From assembly GCA_001564255.1 (NCBI GenBank), contig LKNC01000191.1, forward strand, positions 1 to 5,566: 5,566 nt of DNA, given 5' to 3'. Made by a program: the position numbers and the translations under genes. Shown here piece after piece: positions 5,380-5,566 of the stretch (position 1 is its first letter; every line of letters starts with the position of its first letter). The notes under the pieces were generated by a model. That model was not told where the DNA came from. It did not search any database and saw only the letters and a list, made by a program, of their open reading frames with translations. This stretch comes from Natrialbaceae archaeon Tc-Br11_E2g1 (GTDB lineage Archaea > Halobacteriota > Halobacteria > Halobacteriales > Natrialbaceae).

Positions 5380-5566
5380 ATGTACGATCGAATCCTCCTG
5401 CCGACCGACGCCGAGAGAGGCACCGAGCGAGCGATCGACCACGCGATCGAGGTGGCGGACACCACCGATGCCGAACTGCACCTGCTGTACGTCGTCGACA
5501 CCGACGTCTACGGCGCGTACGCCGGCGACGAGTACGTCCACGAGTTCGAGGGGCTGGAGGCGGCCC
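5380..5566 (+). CDS. Universal stress protein (UspA family), N-terminal part; 3' end outside window
   Basis: Sixty-two codons are visible before the right edge. The start MYDRILLPTDAERGTERAID matches the first strand and helix of the UspA fold, with Asp10 at the position that contacts adenine in ATP-binding members. A second strand, AELHLLYVVDTDVY (31-44), follows after the first helix, as in the family. Family members are small cytoplasmic proteins, usually about 140-160 residues, that dimerise and often bind ATP. The GxxGx9G(S/T) nucleotide motif would lie beyond the window, so ATP binding cannot be judged. The ATG is supported by the TATA-like box 28 nt upstream. The gene follows the transporters on the same strand and may serve them, but Usp genes are abundant and scattered in haloarchaea. 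Confidence 0.9.
   Translation, partial: MYDRILLPTDAERGTERAIDHAIEVADTTDAELHLLYVVDTDVYGAYAGDEYVHEFEGLEAA

Noticed and set aside
1..5566. tRNA, rRNA, CRISPR array, insertion sequence or toxin-antitoxin genes
   Set aside because: No cloverleaf-like segment, regularly spaced repeat, transposase motif or small paired genes were seen. The gaps between genes are all under 120 bp.

Overview
The window looks like chromosomal DNA of a halophilic archaeon (class Halobacteria). The coding sequence is GC-rich (about 60-65% by eye) with G/C in most third codon positions. The proteins are strongly acidic. The solute-binding protein carries a Tat-type lipoprotein signal of the kind haloarchaea use for secretion. 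CTAG is very rare (two sites by eye). Two genes have TATA-like boxes centred about 28 nt upstream of the start codon, as expected for leaderless archaeal transcripts. Genus cannot be assigned from the sequence alone.

Layout, all genes on the + strand: (1) 2-523, the C-terminal half of a major facilitator (MFS) permease cut by the left edge; (2) 524-615, an AT-rich intergenic island with a T-rich tract, a 9-bp-period direct repeat, a 12-bp inverted repeat and a TATA-like box; (3) 616-1662, a TAXI-family TRAP solute-binding lipoprotein; (4) 1723-3954, a fused 4TM/12TM (DctQ-DctM) TRAP permease; (5) 4028-5266, a second, complete MFS permease unlike the first; (6) 5241-5296, an imperfect 28-bp tandem duplication spanning the stop codon of that gene; (7) 5380 to the right edge, the N-terminal part of a universal stress protein (UspA fold) with its own TATA-like box.

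Genes 3 and 4 together make a complete TRAP-TAXI importer: a lipid-anchored extracellular binding protein hands an unknown solute, probably an organic or amino acid, to a membrane permease driven by an ion gradient. The MFS gene follows after 73 bp with no visible promoter and may be co-transcribed; its substrate is unknown. The UspA-like gene at the end recalls TRAP loci in other halophiles where a Usp protein modulates the transporter, but here it seems to have its own promoter. I saw no RNA genes, CRISPR, insertion sequences or phage genes. The parts are recognisable families, and I found no clearly new system. The most notable local features are the tandem duplication over a stop codon, the repeat-rich promoter island, and an unusual N-terminal motif in the binding protein.
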